A DNA stretch of 64,000 bases from an uncultured Gammaproteobacteria bacterium (GCA_905479985.1 CAJQOM010000008.1:38861-102860); one strand, 5' to 3'. Positions 1-10,597 are shown, numbered from the stretch's first letter. Notes: a model not told the origin generated them from the letters alone. Made by a program: numbers and translations.

Positions 1-144
1 CCCGTAATAAGGACGTTTTTCATAATGTATTAACTCTTGGAGGAGTGGGTGAGCGAGTAAATAACTCAAGGGGTTGAATATCTACTATACTCCCGAAAAT
101 GCGCAGAGGTGGAAGCCTAACTTCGTGATCAATTATAAAGTAAT
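1..144. other. Left edge upstream of cheR, no assignable gene
   Basis: One plus-strand frame stays open from base 3 to a TGA at 75-77 and could be the last 24 codons of an upstream gene, but I do not recognise the peptide. A TATACT hexamer near 84-89 could be a -10 element for cheR; no matching -35 box is evident. In related polar flagellates cheV or flgA/flgM precede cheR, but nothing here identifies them. Confidence 0.3.
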
Positions 145-984
145 ATGCCGAACACAAATAAAATAAACGCCAATGAATATCAACAGTTCAAGTCTTTTTT
201 AGAAGAGACATGTGGCATTTTATTGGGTGACGGAAAGCAATACCTTATCGTTAGCCGCCTGGCTAAATTATTGAGAGCTGAACAAGTCAGTGATCTCGGT
301 GAATTGTTGACGCAGATAAGACAACCGGGGCAACAACGTTTACGTGATGCCGTTATCGATGCGATGACCACCAACGAAACGTCTTGGTTTAGAGATCAAA
401 GCCCATTCAATGTGTTGGAACAAAGCATTTTTCCTCAAATAGAGGAAAAGCAGGGACAGATAGGGTATCGCATTTGGTCGGCGGCATGTTCGTCAGGTCA
501 AGAGCCATATACCATCAGTATCACCTTGAGCGAATACTTAGCATCAGCGCCACAGAGTAAATTACGAAATATGCAGGTTGTGGCGACTGATATCTCAGAA
601 AGCATGCTTGATGAAGCGAAGTTAGCCCATTATCAAGATGCAAATTTAGACCGTGGTTTATCAGAAACCAGAAAACGCAGCTATTTTAAAAAGGCGGCGG
701 GCGGCTGGACAGTCAGTGATGAAATCAAGCGTCGGGTCAGCTTTAAACCCCAAAATTTACTGACTAGCTATGCCGGTCTCGGTAAATTTGACATCATATT
801 TTGCCGAAATGTGCTGTTCTACTTTTCGCCCGAACGCAAAACTGACATTCTTAAACGCATGGCGGCGATAATGAGCCCGGGCGGTTACTTATTTTTAGGT
901 GCCTCAGAAACGACAATGGGGTACAGCGATGACTTTGACATGATCCGTAGTCCTGCTGGCGTATTTTTCCAACTAAAAAGTTAA
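145..984 (+). CDS. cheR: Chemotaxis protein methyltransferase CheR
   Basis: Transfers methyl groups from S-adenosylmethionine to glutamates of chemoreceptors, setting adaptation; acts in the cytoplasm at receptor arrays. The 279-residue length is usual for the family. An N-terminal helical domain (about residues 10-75) precedes a Rossmann methyltransferase domain. Visible hallmarks are MTTNETSWFRD (74-84), the SAM-binding stretch WSAACSSGQEPY (111-122), ATDIS just after it, and the FCRNVLFYF block near residue 230. No pentapeptide-binding extension is seen. The ATG at 145 is the best start although no strong ribosome-binding site precedes it. The stop overlaps the stop of the convergent DUF4126 gene by 4 bases. 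No cheB, cheY or cheZ lies in the window, so the adaptation partner is elsewhere. Confidence 0.95.
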   Translation: MPNTNKINANEYQQFKSFLEETCGILLGDGKQYLIVSRLAKLLRAEQVSDLGELLTQIRQPGQQRLRDAVIDAMTTNETSWFRDQSPFNVLEQSIFPQIEEKQGQIGYRIWSAACSSGQEPYTISITLSEYLASAPQSKLRNMQVVATDISESMLDEAKLAHYQDANLDRGLSETRKRSYFKKAAGGWTVSDEIKRRVSFKPQNLLTSYAGLGKFDIIFCRNVLFYFSPERKTDILKRMAAIMSPGGYLFLGASETTMGYSDDFDMIRSPAGVFFQLKS

Positions 985-1655
985 GGCTTAAAATCAGCGT
1001 CTTGCTCTGAGCTAATGATGGACGTACCCATTGTATTTTTTGTCAGCGGTGCAGGGGCTTCACAAAAGCCTAACCAGCTGCCAATTCGACGGAATAAAAA
1101 CTTAATAATGCGCCAGAGTTTGGGCAGTACCCAAATCATAAACAAGATAAAGACGATCAGGCCAATAATAAACAAGACTGGGTGATTCAGAGCCGCCCAC
1201 AGTCCGCCAACCACGATCAAGTCTTCGGCGATCGACGCTGTCCAGTTGCTCACGGGCTCTGGTGAGGTGTTAATGAGCAACCGTGTTCCGGCTTTAGTGG
1301 TGTGTGTCCCTGCTGCTAAAGCACCCCCTAATAAAGCAGTGGTTAATTCAAGTGCAGGTGTGACATCACCAACAGCACTCGCCGCTAACATGGCACCAGC
1401 TGGAATACGAATAAAGGTATGAATAGAGTCCCAAGCCGAGTCAACACCAGGGATTTTATCGGCAAAAAACTCAATGCAATACATCACACCCGCGGCAGTC
1501 ATGACCATCGGGTTTGTGACAATCTCGAGTTCTGCAGGCAGTGATATATGTCCCGTTGAACCCATATAACCCAGCATAAATAAAGTGGCGTAGAGGTTGA
1601 TACCACTTGCCCAAGCAGCGCCCATACTGAGCGCGATAATACTCGCTACTTCCAT
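981..1655 (-). CDS. DUF4126 family membrane protein
   Basis: A 224-residue integral membrane protein of the DUF4126 family, whose function is unknown. It starts with a hydrophobic, glycine- and alanine-rich segment (residues 4-30) containing the GINLYATL motif typical of the family. Further hydrophobic segments lie near 52-62, 82-110 and 145-180. A basic stretch ([11 protein letters not shown]) precedes a soluble C-terminal tail. It is convergent with cheR and divergent from the Nif3 gene, with only about 57 bases between the two starts, so a shared divergent promoter region is likely. Nothing in the sequence ties it to motility; its position next to cheR may be accidental. Confidence 0.8.
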   Translation of the reverse strand: MEVASIIALSMGAAWASGINLYATLFMLGYMGSTGHISLPAELEIVTNPMVMTAAGVMYCIEFFADKIPGVDSAWDSIHTFIRIPAGAMLAASAVGDVTPALELTTALLGGALAAGTHTTKAGTRLLINTSPEPVSNWTASIAEDLIVVGGLWAALNHPVLFIIGLIVFILFMIWVLPKLWRIIKFLFRRIGSWLGFCEAPAPLTKNTMGTSIISSEQDADFKP

Positions 1656-1712
1656 TTACTTGTCCTCAGTTTTGTTATAGTGACAGCTTTATCTGCTGCG
1701 GGTGAAGTGATT

Positions 1713-2471
1713 ATGATAACGCGAACAGAGTGTCTATCCTATATTGAGACCGTATTAGAGCCTGCAAGGTTCCATGATTACTGCCCTAACGGGCTACAAG
1801 TGGCGGGCAATGAACAGGTACAAAACATTGTTACAGGCGTCACCGCGAGTCAGGCATTAATCGATGCCGCATTAGATACGCAAGCCGATACCATCATAGT
1901 CCATCATGGTTATTTTTGGCGAGGGGAGGATCCGCGCGTCATCGGCATTAAACAACGGCGCCTTAAGCAATTGCTCATTAATGACATCAATTTAATCGCC
2001 TATCATTTGCCGCTCGATGGGCATCCAACATTGGGTAATAACGCACAATTAGCAGCGCAGCTATCTTTAGAGATTGATGGTCGTATATCAGGCACCGGTG
2101 ATCCGGCTATTGGCCTATGTGGCTGCTTCGCGATGCCAAAAACGGTACCAGAATTCGCAGACGATCTCAGACAAACTTTAGGGCGAGAGCCAATGGTGAT
2201 TCAAGGGCATAACCGGCCGATGACTACCATTGGTTGGTGTACCGGTGCAGCCCAAGGCTATATTGAACAAGCAGCCGAGTTAGGATTAGACGCTTATCTC
2301 AGTGGTGAAGTATCTGAACAAACGGCACATTTAGCACGTGAACTCGGTATTAACTATTTTGCGGCGGGTCATCATGCGACAGAGCGATACGGCGTTCAAG
2401 CATTAGGCGAACATTTGGCTGCTCAATTTGGTGTCACACATCAATTTATTGATATCGATAATCCAGTATAG
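1713..2471 (+). CDS. Nif3-like dinuclear metal centre protein (YbgI type)
   Basis: A 252-residue member of the NIF3/YbgI family, which forms hexamers with two metals per subunit; some members are annotated GTP cyclohydrolase I type 2 but the physiological role is unsettled. The family metal motif is seen in [11 protein letters not shown] around residue 60, and [11 protein letters not shown] near the N-terminus matches the conserved opening. A second histidine-rich segment, [16 protein letters not shown], lies near the C-terminus. I chose ATG 1713 over the upstream ATG at 1680 because a GGGTGAAG ribosome-binding site lies just before it and the length then matches E. coli YbgI (247 residues). 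The gene stands between the DUF4126 gene and yihY. Confidence 0.88.
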   Translation: MITRTECLSYIETVLEPARFHDYCPNGLQVAGNEQVQNIVTGVTASQALIDAALDTQADTIIVHHGYFWRGEDPRVIGIKQRRLKQLLINDINLIAYHLPLDGHPTLGNNAQLAAQLSLEIDGRISGTGDPAIGLCGCFAMPKTVPEFADDLRQTLGREPMVIQGHNRPMTTIGWCTGAAQGYIEQAAELGLDAYLSGEVSEQTAHLARELGINYFAAGHHATERYGVQALGEHLAAQFGVTHQFIDIDNPV

Positions 2472-2517
2472 TGGCGACAGAATCTTAAATTAGGCAAAGT
2501 GACCGAAAAGTATCGCA

Positions 2518-3849
2518 ATGGACTTCATAACAAAATTAAAGCAATTTTTTCAAGTGACGCTGTGGCAAGAAACAGCTGAGCAATCCAGCGCGTTAGTACG
2601 TGCCGTGATGAATACTTTGAAGGTGAGTTACATTGTCATTCGGGAGTTGGCAAAAGGTGAGTTAAACCTGCGTGCAATGAGTTTGGTATTCACCACGCTA
2701 CTGTCTTTAGTGCCTTTAATCGCTGTGGCATTCTCTGTTTTAAAAGCGTTTGGTGTTCACAATCAAATAGAACCTTTCCTACTGGGTGTGCTGGAGCCAT
2801 TAGGTCCTAAAGGGCCTGAAATAACCGCTAATATTATTGGCTTTGTGCAAAACGTCAAAGTAGGTGTGCTCGGATCTTTAGGTGTAGCGATGTTGTTCTA
2901 TACCATTATTTCATTAATACAAAAGATCGAATACGCGTTTAACTTTGTATGGCGAGTGAAAAGGGCGAGAACCTTAGCCAGAAGATTCACAGATTACCTC
3001 AGCGTCGTGATGATTGGTCCGATATTAGTCGTTGCAGCGATGGGGGTGGCCGCAACCGTCCTGAATCATAATGTCGTATTGACCCTACAGGCAATTGAAC
3101 CTTTTGGGACTTTAATTCTGACAGCGACTAAATTATTACCTTATTTAATGATCATTACTGCCTTTACGTTCTTATATAAGTTTATCCCGAATACTAACGT
3201 TAAATTTGGTCCAGCATTAATGGGGGCAACCGTAGCAGGTGTATTGTGGATAGGCGTGGGAACGCTCTTTGCTTCCTTTGTCGCATCATCATCAAATTAC
3301 ACTGCCATTTATTCTAGTTTTGCCATTTTGTTTTTCTTTATGATTTGGCTTTACTTAGCTTGGTTTATATTACTGACCGGCTCTCAAGTGGCCTTTTATT
3401 TACAACACCCTAAATTGGTGAGTTACGGTGGTGAGCAATATGAATTGAGCCCACGGTTACGTGAAAAGGTTGGGGTGAGCCTGATGACAAGAATTGGCAA
3501 GCGGTTCTATGAACAAAAATCAGCACTGACAGTAAATGAACTAGAAGCTGAGATGGCATTAACCAATAATATTTTGCAAGATTTGTTAAATAAATTAGAG
3601 CAAGGTGGGTTATTAGTAGAGTTGCAAGGTGATGAACCGAGCTATCAACCCGCACAAGATATCGCTAATATCAGTGTGAGTGAGATCTTAACGTGTCTAC
3701 GAACGGCAGAAGAATCCCAAGGAATGGGGGGGAAAGTAGCGATCGCGGGTGAGGTTAATCGTTTATTGGATCAATTAGAACAAGTACAACAATCAACCCT
3801 GCAGGACGTGAGCTTGCGTGAACTAGTGGCTGGAACAACGAAAGCATGA
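2518..3849 (+). CDS. yihY: YihY/BrkB family inner-membrane protein
   Basis: A 443-residue UPF0761 (YihY/virulence factor BrkB) membrane protein. About six hydrophobic segments fill residues 50-300, including the conserved LRAMSLVFTTLLSLVPL opening and the YSSFAILFFFMIWLYLAWFILL segment near 260-285. The C-terminal 140 residues are soluble and resemble a winged-helix fold, an extension seen in the longer proteobacterial members. The family was once called RNase BN by mistake and its biochemical role is unknown. It overlaps coaBC by an ATGA, so the two are probably translationally coupled. Confidence 0.85.
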   Translation: MDFITKLKQFFQVTLWQETAEQSSALVRAVMNTLKVSYIVIRELAKGELNLRAMSLVFTTLLSLVPLIAVAFSVLKAFGVHNQIEPFLLGVLEPLGPKGPEITANIIGFVQNVKVGVLGSLGVAMLFYTIISLIQKIEYAFNFVWRVKRARTLARRFTDYLSVVMIGPILVVAAMGVAATVLNHNVVLTLQAIEPFGTLILTATKLLPYLMIITAFTFLYKFIPNTNVKFGPALMGATVAGVLWIGVGTLFASFVASSSNYTAIYSSFAILFFFMIWLYLAWFILLTGSQVAFYLQHPKLVSYGGEQYELSPRLREKVGVSLMTRIGKRFYEQKSALTVNELEAEMALTNNILQDLLNKLEQGGLLVELQGDEPSYQPAQDIANISVSEILTCLRTAEESQGMGGKVAIAGEVNRLLDQLEQVQQSTLQDVSLRELVAGTTKA

Positions 3850-5060
3850 CAGAACAGACGTCCTTAGCCGGCAAAAAAATCGTACTGGGTGTATCGGGCA
3901 GCATTGCGGCCTATAAGGCAGCAGATCTCGTACGTTTATGCACGAAAGCGGGCGCCGAAGTGAAAGTGGTCATGACGCAGGCTGCCAGTGAATTCATCAC
4001 ACCCCTAACCATGCAAACATTGAGTGGCAACCCTGTTGCAATGACTTTGTTGGATGCAGATGAAGAAGCCGCCATGGGACATATTAAATTAGCCCGTTGG
4101 GCAGATTGGGTCCTCATTGCCCCTGCTACTGCCAATACGATAGCGGGCTTAGCACAAGGCAGAACAGAAGATCTCTTATCTGCATTATGTTTGGCAACAA
4201 CGGTACCCATAGCGTTAGCGCCTGCGATGAATAATAAAATGTGGACCAACAAAGCCACACAAGCCAATTTAGCGGTTATTGCTGAAAGAGGCATGCATTT
4301 ATTAGGCCCTGCCAGTGGCGACCAAGCGTGTGGTGAGCAGGGAGAAGGCCGCCTGTTAGAACCAGAGCAGATATTAGCCGAATTATCACAACTTGTTTTA
4401 CCGCCAAAACTGGCAAAGAAACGCCTTGTCATTACGGCTGGCCCGACCCATGAACCGATTGATCCAGTTAGGTTTATCGGCAATCGGAGCTCTGGGAAAA
4501 TGGGCTTTGCCATGGCAACGGCTGCGGCTGAAACAGGTGCCGAAGTTATATTGGTTACCGGTCCGGTGCACTTAGCGACACCACCGGGGGTAACACGAAT
4601 AGATGTAGAAACCGCCAGCCAAATGCATGAGGCGGTAGAAAAAATCGAGTCGATAGATATTTTTATTGGCTGTGCGGCTGTCGCGGATTATCGACCGCAG
4701 CAATATCATGATAAGAAGATCAAGAAAACGGCTGAAAAACAGCGTGAGATTTCGCTGATTGAGAATCCCGATATTCTTGCTGGTGTAAGCCAAAGGAAAC
4801 AAAAACCTTTTATAGTTGGCTTTGCGGCAGAGACAGACAATATTACCGATTATGCTAAAGAAAAAATGGTCCGTAAACAGTTGGATATGATCGCCGCCAA
4901 TCAAGTCGGTAAAGGTCTGGGTTTTGCGGTCGATACAAATGCATTGCAAGTGTTTTGGCATCAAGGTGATGCCGTTTTGCCACAGGCATTAAAAAGTCAC
5001 TTGGCAAGAGAGTTAATGAGACTTATTATTGAACGCTATGACGCAAAAAATTCAGCTTAA
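3846..5060 (+). CDS. coaBC: Bifunctional phosphopantothenoylcysteine synthetase/decarboxylase CoaBC
   Basis: Catalyses two steps of coenzyme A synthesis: CTP-dependent joining of cysteine to 4'-phosphopantothenate, then FMN-dependent decarboxylation to 4'-phosphopantetheine. Residues 1-190 are the flavoprotein decarboxylase domain, with the [16 protein letters not shown] opening, the PAMNNKMW substrate clamp and the active-site Cys in [12 protein letters not shown]. Residues 190-404 are the synthetase domain, with [25 protein letters not shown] and the AAVADYRP motif. The 404-residue length is usual. It overlaps yihY by 4 bases and the 3' end overlaps dut by about 23 bases, an arrangement conserved in gammaproteobacteria. 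Confidence 0.97.
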   Translation: MTEQTSLAGKKIVLGVSGSIAAYKAADLVRLCTKAGAEVKVVMTQAASEFITPLTMQTLSGNPVAMTLLDADEEAAMGHIKLARWADWVLIAPATANTIAGLAQGRTEDLLSALCLATTVPIALAPAMNNKMWTNKATQANLAVIAERGMHLLGPASGDQACGEQGEGRLLEPEQILAELSQLVLPPKLAKKRLVITAGPTHEPIDPVRFIGNRSSGKMGFAMATAAAETGAEVILVTGPVHLATPPGVTRIDVETASQMHEAVEKIESIDIFIGCAAVADYRPQQYHDKKIKKTAEKQREISLIENPDILAGVSQRKQKPFIVGFAAETDNITDYAKEKMVRKQLDMIAANQVGKGLGFAVDTNALQVFWHQGDAVLPQALKSHLARELMRLIIERYDAKNSA

Positions 5061-5496
5061 AATTCTCGACCCGCGACTAGGTGATTCAATTGAATTACCG
5101 AACTATGCGACAACAGGTTCTGCGGGACTAGACTTACGTGCCTGTCTCGATGAAAAAATCACCATCGCCCCACAGGAAACCGTGCTTATTCCAACCGGCA
5201 TTGCAATTTATATCGGCGATCCGAGTTTAGCCGCTGTGCTGCTACCGCGTTCAGGCTTGGGGCATAAGCACGGTATTGTCCTAGGTAATTTAGTCGGCCT
5301 CATAGACAGTGATTACCAAGGACAACTCTTCGTTTCTTGTTGGAATCGCGGACAAACCGCATTTGATATCGGTATCGGCGATAGAATCGCACAAATGGTA
5401 TTCGTACCCGTAGCGCAAGTTGATTTTGAACAGGTTGATGATTTTTCGCTATCAGAACGAGGCAATGGTGGTTTTGGCCATACTGGGCAGCAATAA
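5038..5496 (+). CDS. dut: Deoxyuridine 5'-triphosphate nucleotidohydrolase (dUTPase)
   Basis: Hydrolyses dUTP to dUMP and pyrophosphate, keeping uracil out of DNA and feeding dTMP synthesis. The trimeric dUTPase motifs appear in order: GSAGLDLRA (motif I), [10 protein letters not shown] (motif II), [15 protein letters not shown] (motif III), GDRIAQMVF (motif IV) and the C-terminal [10 protein letters not shown] (motif V) that closes over the active site. ATG 5038 gives 152 residues, matching E. coli Dut; an in-frame TTG at 5029 is less likely. The start lies inside the end of coaBC, and the stop directly abuts the ATG of algC. Confidence 0.97.
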   Translation: MTQKIQLKILDPRLGDSIELPNYATTGSAGLDLRACLDEKITIAPQETVLIPTGIAIYIGDPSLAAVLLPRSGLGHKHGIVLGNLVGLIDSDYQGQLFVSCWNRGQTAFDIGIGDRIAQMVFVPVAQVDFEQVDDFSLSERGNGGFGHTGQQ

Positions 5497-8001
5497 ATGA
5501 AAGAATTAGCGAAACTAATGGGCAATCCGAGTATCGCTATTTTAGTGATATTCTTAAGTTGCTTAGCCATTTTCGCGGGGTTTCTATGGCAGAATCAACA
5601 TGTTTCTAAACAACATCAACTAGTAATAGAACAAAAGCAGCGTCATATTGCAGACATGATTCATGGTGCGATAGAAGACAAAATAGCCAGTTATAGTCTG
5701 CAGATGGCCTCGGCCGCAAAATCACCCCAGTTAGCCACGATTATTGCGAGACAAGATCCCCGTCTAATTGCATCACAACAACGCGCACTGATGCGATTAT
5801 TTCCAGAAGTAAACCAAGTTTGTTTGATTAAGGCCAGCGTTGATGAGCCGAATCCGAATGGGTGCATACCGATTACTTTTGCAACGTTGAACAGTCTGAG
5901 ATTGGCCAAAAAAGACGACAGTGCCCCGATTGCAGTGATGCAAACAGCACAAGAAAATGCCTATCTTTTACTGACGCAAAGCATTAAGAACAGCCAAAAT
6001 AAAGTGGTCGGTGTACTCGCGGTGACCTTGCCGAGCAGTATCGTCCAAAACTTACTACAACCCACGTTTAGTACAGAGGGTTATGTTGAGTTACAACAAG
6101 GGACCAATACAGTCACAGCGCTGGCATCAAAAGGGGATAAGAAGTGGCGTCAAGGCCAGCCTTTATTCAATAAACCCTTGGCCAAAAGTCATTGGCGTAT
6201 CGCATATTGGCCGCAGCAGACTGAGTCGTCTAATACATATCTAGCTGTGCTGGGGATAGTCTTATCGCTTGTATTATTGATGTGGTTATTCAGAGAGCGA
6301 TCTTATCGCTTTGTCTTACTGCATGATTTAGGCGTATTAAAGAACCAAATAATTGATCTGAATAACAGCCAGTTAAAAGCGACATATCCGACGGTCATCC
6401 CCGAAATGGACGCGATTACCGAGGAGATTAAAAGATTGGGCCAAACGCTACCCATTACGCGCAAAGGTAAAAAACTTAAGAGCAAGTCATCTGAGGAAGA
6501 GAGTGATGAGTTGCCCGTCGTTGAAATCGAGCCAAAAAGTAATTCGCTTGAATTTACGTCATCAGCAGCAAAAAACAATGAATCTGACGTTGAACCGATA
6601 GCGTTAGTAGCAGAAAAACCGGTAGACATTGTACCGACGATTTTTAAAGCTTATGACATTCGCGGTATTGTTGGTGAAACAATTAATAAACAAGTCGTCA
6701 AAACGATTGGTCAAGCGATTGGTAGTGAAGCATTAGACAAGGAGCAGTCACGTTTGATCGTTGGCCGTGACGGCCGGCTGTCGAGTGATGAGTTAAGCCA
6801 AGCCCTAATAGAAGGGATTATGGCCAGTGGGTGCGAAGTCGTTGATATTGGTCTAGTGCCAACACCTTTGGTTTCTTTCGCTTGTGAACATCTGCATACC
6901 CACTCCGGCGTGATGGTTACAGCAAGCCATAACCCCGCAAATTACAATGGTCTAAAAATCACCATAGCAGGTAAGCCAGTCTTTGGGGCCAGCTTACAAC
7001 AACTTTATCAGCGCATTTTACAAGGTAACCTTCATACTGGCCAAGGCAGTGTTAGCACTGCTGATGTTATTGATGATTACATTGCCGAAGTCAGCGCTGA
7101 CATACATCTAAGTAGACCATTAAAAGTGGTGGTTGACTGTGGCAATGGCGTTGGCGGGGTAGTTGCCCCGAAATTATTGGCCGCTTTGGGCTGTGAAGTA
7201 ATCGAATTGTATTGTGATGTGAACGGCGAATTTCCAAATCATCATCCTAATCCAAGTGAACCGGCAAACTTACAAGATTTGATTTTAGCCGTGCGCCGTT
7301 CAGGTGCTGAGTTAGGCATCGCTTTTGATGGCGATGGTGATCGTCTAGGTACGGTTGATGCAGAAGGTAATATTATTTGGGCAGACCGTTTAATGATCAT
7401 GTTTGCACAGGATATCTTGTCCCGATTACCAGGCTCACTGGTGATTTATGATGTGAAATGTAGCGGTTTATTAGAAGATGCGATCCTAGGTGCCGGTGGC
7501 GAAGCTTTGATGTGGCAATCAGGCTATGCGGTTATCAGAGATAAAATGCAAGAAACCGGTGCACCATTAGCGGGAGAGTTGAGTGGTCATATTTTCTTCA
7601 AAGATCGCTGGTATGGCTTTGACGATGCAATGTACAGTGCCGCTCGCTTGATTGAATTATTAGGTCGTGACCCATTAGAGCGGAATTCGACAGAAATTTT
7701 TGCTGCGGTTCCAAACCGTGAAAACACACCGGAAATTATCGTCGATATGGACGAATTAGAATGCCAAAAATTTATTCAGAAATTTGTTGCTGAGGCGAGT
7801 TTTCAAGGAGCTAAAATTTCGACGATAGATGGACTGAGAGCTGATTTCCCTACTGGTTGGGGCTTGGTGCGTGCATCGAATACAGTGCCGGGTCTAACAT
7901 TGCGTTTTGAAGCAGAAACGGAAGAAAATTTACAAGAAATACAGCAACAATTTAAACAGCAAATGTTGCAAGTTAAACCTACCATTACGCTGCTTTTCTA
8001 A
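5497..8001 (+). CDS. algC: Phosphomannomutase/phosphoglucomutase with membrane-anchored N-terminal extension (AlgC type)
   Basis: Interconverts hexose 1- and 6-phosphates for exopolysaccharide, LPS and sugar-nucleotide synthesis. The enzyme occupies about residues 380-834: the phosphoserine loop TASHNP with catalytic Ser477, the metal loop DGDGDR (611-616), and the sugar-binding GELSGH (693-698). The first 380 residues are extra. They contain a membrane segment (about 12-30), a probable periplasmic domain of some 215 residues, a second membrane segment (about 247-265), and a charged, low-complexity linker. Long AlgC forms with such an N-terminus are known in Pseudomonas relatives. The fusion would tether the mutase to the inner membrane. 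It sits between dut and argB as in pseudomonads. Confidence 0.93.
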   Translation: MKELAKLMGNPSIAILVIFLSCLAIFAGFLWQNQHVSKQHQLVIEQKQRHIADMIHGAIEDKIASYSLQMASAAKSPQLATIIARQDPRLIASQQRALMRLFPEVNQVCLIKASVDEPNPNGCIPITFATLNSLRLAKKDDSAPIAVMQTAQENAYLLLTQSIKNSQNKVVGVLAVTLPSSIVQNLLQPTFSTEGYVELQQGTNTVTALASKGDKKWRQGQPLFNKPLAKSHWRIAYWPQQTESSNTYLAVLGIVLSLVLLMWLFRERSYRFVLLHDLGVLKNQIIDLNNSQLKATYPTVIPEMDAITEEIKRLGQTLPITRKGKKLKSKSSEEESDELPVVEIEPKSNSLEFTSSAAKNNESDVEPIALVAEKPVDIVPTIFKAYDIRGIVGETINKQVVKTIGQAIGSEALDKEQSRLIVGRDGRLSSDELSQALIEGIMASGCEVVDIGLVPTPLVSFACEHLHTHSGVMVTASHNPANYNGLKITIAGKPVFGASLQQLYQRILQGNLHTGQGSVSTADVIDDYIAEVSADIHLSRPLKVVVDCGNGVGGVVAPKLLAALGCEVIELYCDVNGEFPNHHPNPSEPANLQDLILAVRRSGAELGIAFDGDGDRLGTVDAEGNIIWADRLMIMFAQDILSRLPGSLVIYDVKCSGLLEDAILGAGGEALMWQSGYAVIRDKMQETGAPLAGELSGHIFFKDRWYGFDDAMYSAARLIELLGRDPLERNSTEIFAAVPNRENTPEIIVDMDELECQKFIQKFVAEASFQGAKISTIDGLRADFPTGWGLVRASNTVPGLTLRFEAETEENLQEIQQQFKQQMLQVKPTITLLF

Positions 8002-8919
<918 letters not shown>

Positions 8920-9537
8920 ATGAGTGAACTGGAAAAGCCAACACGTGCAGAATTAAAGCTGTCTCGCCGCCAAGCGATTCTACAAGCGCTTGCCAGTGAG
9001 TTAGAAAATAACCCGGGCGAACGGGTCACCACTGCGCAATTAGCCAAAAGCCTGAATGTGTCAGAAGCGGCACTTTATCGCCACTTTCCCAGTAAAGCGC
9101 GGATGTTCGAAGGCTTAATTGAATTTGCTGAGGAGACAATTTTTGGCTTAATTAATCGCATTATTCAACAAGAAACGAGCGCAGTTACTCGATGTGAAAA
9201 AATAATGACGCTGTTACTTCAGTTCAGTGCGAAAAACCCAGGTATCAGTAGCATCCTTGTTGGGACTGCGCTGACAGGCGAAACAGAACGGTTAAGACAT
9301 CGTGTTAACCAGTTTTTTGAACGTTTAGAGACCCAGTTTAGACAAATATTACGTGAAAGAGAGTTAACGATAACGGAAGCTGGCGGACGGCCAGTGAATG
9401 AAACGGCAAACTTATTGCTTACTATCGTTGAAGGACATCTACAACAGTATGTTCGCAGTGGCTTTCGTCAATCACCGCTCGTTGTGTGGGAAAAGCAATG
9501 GCAGTTGTTGGCACCTTTATTAAAGGTTTACGTATGA
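8920..9537 (+). CDS. slmA: Nucleoid occlusion factor SlmA (TetR family)
   Basis: Binds chromosomal SlmA sites and blocks FtsZ ring assembly over the nucleoid. The 205-residue protein begins with a basic segment and a TetR-type helix-turn-helix (about residues 15-65; VTTAQLAKSLNVSEAALYRHFPSKARMFEGL). The C-terminal helical domain would mediate dimerisation and FtsZ binding. Its location after argB near dut and coaBC matches SlmA in other gammaproteobacteria. The last codon overlaps the start of the next gene as ATGA. Confidence 0.9.
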   Translation: MSELEKPTRAELKLSRRQAILQALASELENNPGERVTTAQLAKSLNVSEAALYRHFPSKARMFEGLIEFAEETIFGLINRIIQQETSAVTRCEKIMTLLLQFSAKNPGISSILVGTALTGETERLRHRVNQFFERLETQFRQILRERELTITEAGGRPVNETANLLLTIVEGHLQQYVRSGFRQSPLVVWEKQWQLLAPLLKVYV

Positions 9538-9965
9538 TTAATGTCGTAGTGATTAGTAATAATCCTGCTAACACGTTGGACGTCTTATCACAGCAAAATG
9601 ATATGAGCGTGACAAAAATATTACCGACAACAATAGAAAATATTGTTGAACAAATCGGTGGGCAGCATCCGGATATTGTTATTATTGCTGATAGCACAGA
9701 AGAAAATAGTAAAGATCTACTCTGCCGTTTTTTGGCTAAGCATTATCAGTATGCCCGTCATCTTATATTAACGGATAAAGCACTGACTTATGAGATCTTA
9801 GAAAACTCTGGGTTTCGGGCGCGCGGCTACATTACACCAGACCAGCATTCTGCATTAGCAAAAGCGGTACGTGTCGTTTTTGATGGCGAAGCATGGTTAC
9901 CCAGAAAATTAGTCACAGAAATGTTAAACTGCTACGCAGCGACTTTTTTAAAGCAGAACGCATAA
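9534..9965 (+). CDS. Orphan receiver-like protein, probably a response-regulator fragment without output domain
   Basis: A 143-residue protein beginning MINVVVISNNPA, coupled to slmA by an ATGA overlap; a longer start inside slmA at 9486 is less likely. The fold pattern resembles the N-terminal part of NarL/LuxR-type response regulators: alternating hydrophobic strands, PDIVIIADST where the phosphoacceptor strand is expected, RHLILTDKA, GFRARGYITPD and the linker-like DGEAWLPRKLVTEML. In full-length relatives a LuxR helix-turn-helix follows that linker. Here the gene ends, and the next 220 bases encode no HTH in any frame. The acidic pocket near the N-terminus is poor (ISNN instead of two acidic residues), so phosphorylation is doubtful. 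It may be a truncated or specialised single-domain regulator. Confidence 0.6.
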   Translation: MINVVVISNNPANTLDVLSQQNDMSVTKILPTTIENIVEQIGGQHPDIVIIADSTEENSKDLLCRFLAKHYQYARHLILTDKALTYEILENSGFRARGYITPDQHSALAKAVRVVFDGEAWLPRKLVTEMLNCYAATFLKQNA

Positions 9966-10145
9966 CAGTTTAAAACATCCCACCCTGAGGCTATCCCCTG
10001 GCATCAGTCTCAAGCGATAATATTTTGTTTCAAACAAAGTATAACCTTTCATCACCTATCAGTAAAAACGACAAAATTTGCCGCTAAATTTTTGACACCC
10101 TTGCCGCTTTAATTATAAGTAATTGATAATTAACGGTTTATATTT
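9966..10145. promoter_or_regulatory. Upstream region of the flgB operon with inverted repeats
   Basis: No gene is evident. A weak hairpin (9986-9992 with 10006-10012) may terminate the slmA unit. A near-perfect palindrome, TTTGTTT-C-AAACAAA, lies at 10024-10038. A second inverted repeat, TTAATTAT with ATAATTAA, lies at 10109-10116 and 10126-10133, ending about 13 bases before the sigma-54 -24 element. Either could bind an activator such as FleR or FleQ; this is inference from position. Confidence 0.35.
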
Positions 10146-10163
10146 GTGGCATATTTGGTGCAT
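10146..10163 (+). promoter_or_regulatory. Sigma-54 promoter of flgBCDEFGHIJKL
   Basis: The sequence TGGCATATTTGGTGCAT carries GG at 10148-10149 and GC at 10160-10161 with the exact 10-base spacing of -24/-12 promoters. It lies 36 bases before the flgB ATG, placing hook-basal-body synthesis under RpoN and an enhancer-binding protein, most likely FleR. Confidence 0.8.
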
Positions 10164-10198
10164 AACTCTCTGCAACAAGATTAAAGTTGGAGCTAGAT

Positions 10199-10597
10199 AT
10201 GCCGATAAACTTCGATTCCGCTATTGGAATTCATGCTGATGCATTACGTGTCCGTTCACAACGGGCAGAATTGCTGGCGTCGAATTTAAGCAATGCAGAT
10301 ACGCCGGGTTATAAGGCGCGAGATATTGATTTTAAATCAGCGTTAAAAATGGCGAGTAGCGGTGAGACAGGCATGATGAAAATGTCCCATCAAAACCATA
10401 TGCAGCCGACAGCTACTTTGTCTAGCCAGCCACATGTTCAATATCGCAGCACCCTTCAAGATTCATTAGATGGTAACTCTGTTGATGAGCAAATTGAACA
10501 AGCAGCCTTCATGCAAAACTCAATTCAGTATCAGGCCAGCCTTGATTTCTTAGGCGGTCGGTTCAACGGATTGCTGAAAGCAATTAAAGGGGAGTAA
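10199..10597 (+). CDS. flgB: Flagellar proximal rod protein FlgB
   Basis: Structural subunit of the proximal rod in the periplasm, exported by the flagellar type III system. The 132-residue protein has the conserved N-terminal ASNLSNADTPGYKARDIDF motif shared by rod and hook proteins, and the C-terminal helix with FMQNSIQYQASL. ATG 10199 is preceded by a GGAG ribosome-binding site; an in-frame upstream TTG at 10187 overlaps that site and is unlikely. First gene of a ten-gene operon. Confidence 0.96.
   Translation: MPINFDSAIGIHADALRVRSQRAELLASNLSNADTPGYKARDIDFKSALKMASSGETGMMKMSHQNHMQPTATLSSQPHVQYRSTLQDSLDGNSVDEQIEQAAFMQNSIQYQASLDFLGGRFNGLLKAIKGE

Noticed and set aside
3911..4513. A 200-codon minus-strand ORF inside coaBC
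   Set aside because: It is a shadow of coaBC, which has complete family motifs; the reverse product has no recognisable pattern.
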